Source: JBBQLG01 sp964251665 (GTDB taxonomy: Bacteria; Bacteroidota; Bacteroidia; Cytophagales; Spirosomataceae). Taken from it: a stretch of 64,000 nt of DNA. Positions 63,225-64,000 of the stretch are shown in pieces. The notes under the pieces were generated by a model, which worked only from the letters and a program-made list of their open reading frames with translations, did no database searches and was not told where the DNA came from. Made by a program: the position numbers and the translations under genes. Numbering within the stretch: position 1 is the stretch's first letter; each line of letters starts with the position of its first letter. The stretch is from assembly GCA_964251665.1 (NCBI GenBank), contig CAXUKO010000016.1:1-64000 (forward strand), given 5' to 3'.

Positions 63225-64000
63225 ATGAAATCATTTTCGCTTATTGTGCTTGGTAGCTTAGTAACGGCCTCAATAACCCTGGGACAGGCCCCGGAACCAG
63301 TAGCCAGTGTTAAACTCGCCCTGCTCTCCGATCAGCTTTCGCACCCTACTGCTTTTGCCGTCCCACTTGGCGGAGCACCCAACCGGCTGTTCGTTTGCGA
63401 GCAGGAAGGCCGCATCCGTATTCTTGACAGTGGAAAGCTGCTGCCGCAGCCCTTCCTGGATATTTCCCAAGAGATAGTAAAGAAGCCAGGCTACGATGAG
63501 CGCGGTTTACTCGGGTTGGCGTTCCATCCCGCTTTCGCCAAAAATGGGAAATTTTACGTCTACTGCAGTACCCCGGTAACGGACAGAAAAGACGTCAATA
63601 ATGAAGAACAGATTAGGGAATACACCGTTGCTAAAAACGCGAACGTGGTCGATAAAGCTACTATGCGGGTGGTGCTGAAGATGGATGATCCTGACCCCAG
63701 TCATAACGGTGGTGACCTTAAATTCGGTCCCGACGGATACTTGTACGTTTCTATTGGCGACGGCGGGGGGCAGCACGACAAGCATGGTGAGATCGGTAAC
63801 GGGCAGGACCTTACCACACTAATGGGTAAAATTCTGCGCATCGACATTAATCAGCAACCCTATGGCGTACCGAAAGACAACCCCTTCGTCGGTAAAGACG
63901 ATGTAAATGGGAAACCCGCTCGGAGCGAGATTTACGCCTATGGGTTTCGCAATCCGTGGCGGATTAGTTTCGACAGGGAAACGGGTAAGCTCTTCACCGG
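63225..64000 (+). CDS. PQQ-type sugar dehydrogenase (GSDH family), cut by window end
   Basis: The ATG at 63225 starts a signal peptide (SFSLIVLGSLVTASITLGQ). At least 258 codons are visible and the frame is open to the end. Marks of the GSDH propeller are present: FAVPLGGAPNRLFVCEQEGRI, RGLLGLAFHPAFAKNGKFYVY, SHNGGDLKFGPDGYLYVSIGDGGG and IYAYGFRNPWRISFD. It is the second GSDH-type gene in the operon. Whether it also carries a cytochrome c domain cannot be seen. Confidence 0.9.
   Translation, partial: MKSFSLIVLGSLVTASITLGQAPEPVASVKLALLSDQLSHPTAFAVPLGGAPNRLFVCEQEGRIRILDSGKLLPQPFLDISQEIVKKPGYDERGLLGLAFHPAFAKNGKFYVYCSTPVTDRKDVNNEEQIREYTVAKNANVVDKATMRVVLKMDDPDPSHNGGDLKFGPDGYLYVSIGDGGGQHDKHGEIGNGQDLTTLMGKILRIDINQQPYGVPKDNPFVGKDDVNGKPARSEIYAYGFRNPWRISFDRETGKLFT

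Noticed and set aside
1..64000. tRNA genes, rRNA genes and CRISPR arrays
   Set aside because: None was recognised by eye in either orientation; a covariance or repeat-finder search was not possible here.

Overview
The window most likely comes from a Bacteroidota bacterium of the Cytophagales, close to Spirosoma or its relatives. This is inferred from the gene families: SusC/SusD pairs, a giant hybrid two-component regulator, GH92 and GH125 mannosidases, ASPIC/UnbV repeat proteins, DUF1080, a cbb3 oxidase and weak ribosome binding sites. I saw no rRNA, tRNA or CRISPR array.

Positions 1-19,100 are an accessory island rich in conflict-type genes. It starts with a broken IS1182 transposase. Next come a TPR-CHAT caspase-like protein with a small beta-rich partner, a lipoprotein gene broken by an in-frame TAG, and a STAND protein (nucleoside phosphorylase / NB-ARC / TPR) behind a 12-bp inverted-repeat operator. 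A HExxH metalloprotease follows. The centrepiece, on the minus strand at 17358-12984, is a compact gene set: a haem peroxidase, a double-DUF1508 (YegP-like) protein with a glycine-rich C-terminal tail, an E2-E1 fusion of Cap2 type and a JAB/Mov34 deconjugase of Cap3 type. No CD-NTase lies beside it, so it is not a standard type II CBASS operon. The DUF1508 protein is the obvious candidate for the conjugated protein. A HigB / HigA-ImmA toxin-antitoxin pair with two palindromic operators faces away from this set.

Positions 19,500-23,800 hold small redox and gas-handling genes on the plus strand: DoxX (N-terminus broken by TAG), an AhpD-like protein, a group III truncated globin, a cupin and the cbb3 oxidase subunit ccoN. 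The next gene, ccoO, is cut off at about 23,785 by a deletion junction with a 3'-truncated group II intron. That intron sits inside the N-terminus of an IS110-family transposase. Structured non-coding repeats, a complete IS110-like element, decayed ORFs and a perfect 82-bp palindrome follow up to about 27,800.

Positions 27,971-33,614 carry an SDR/NmrA-type reductase, an ECF sigma factor with a membrane-anchored partner, and two lipoproteins.

Positions 33,847-64,000 form a polysaccharide utilisation locus. A hybrid two-component regulator (minus strand) diverges from SusC, SusD, an ASPIC/UnbV protein, a vanadium-haloperoxidase-like lipoprotein, a glucose/sorbosone-dehydrogenase fusion with PKD, cytochrome c and carbohydrate-binding modules, GH92, DUF1080-PA14, a propeller-cytochrome c protein, GH125, DUF2341, a second GH92 and a second sugar dehydrogenase cut by the window end. 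GH92 plus GH125 points to alpha-mannan or mannose-rich N-glycans as substrate. The locus is unusual in carrying several predicted extracytoplasmic oxidative proteins beside its hydrolases.
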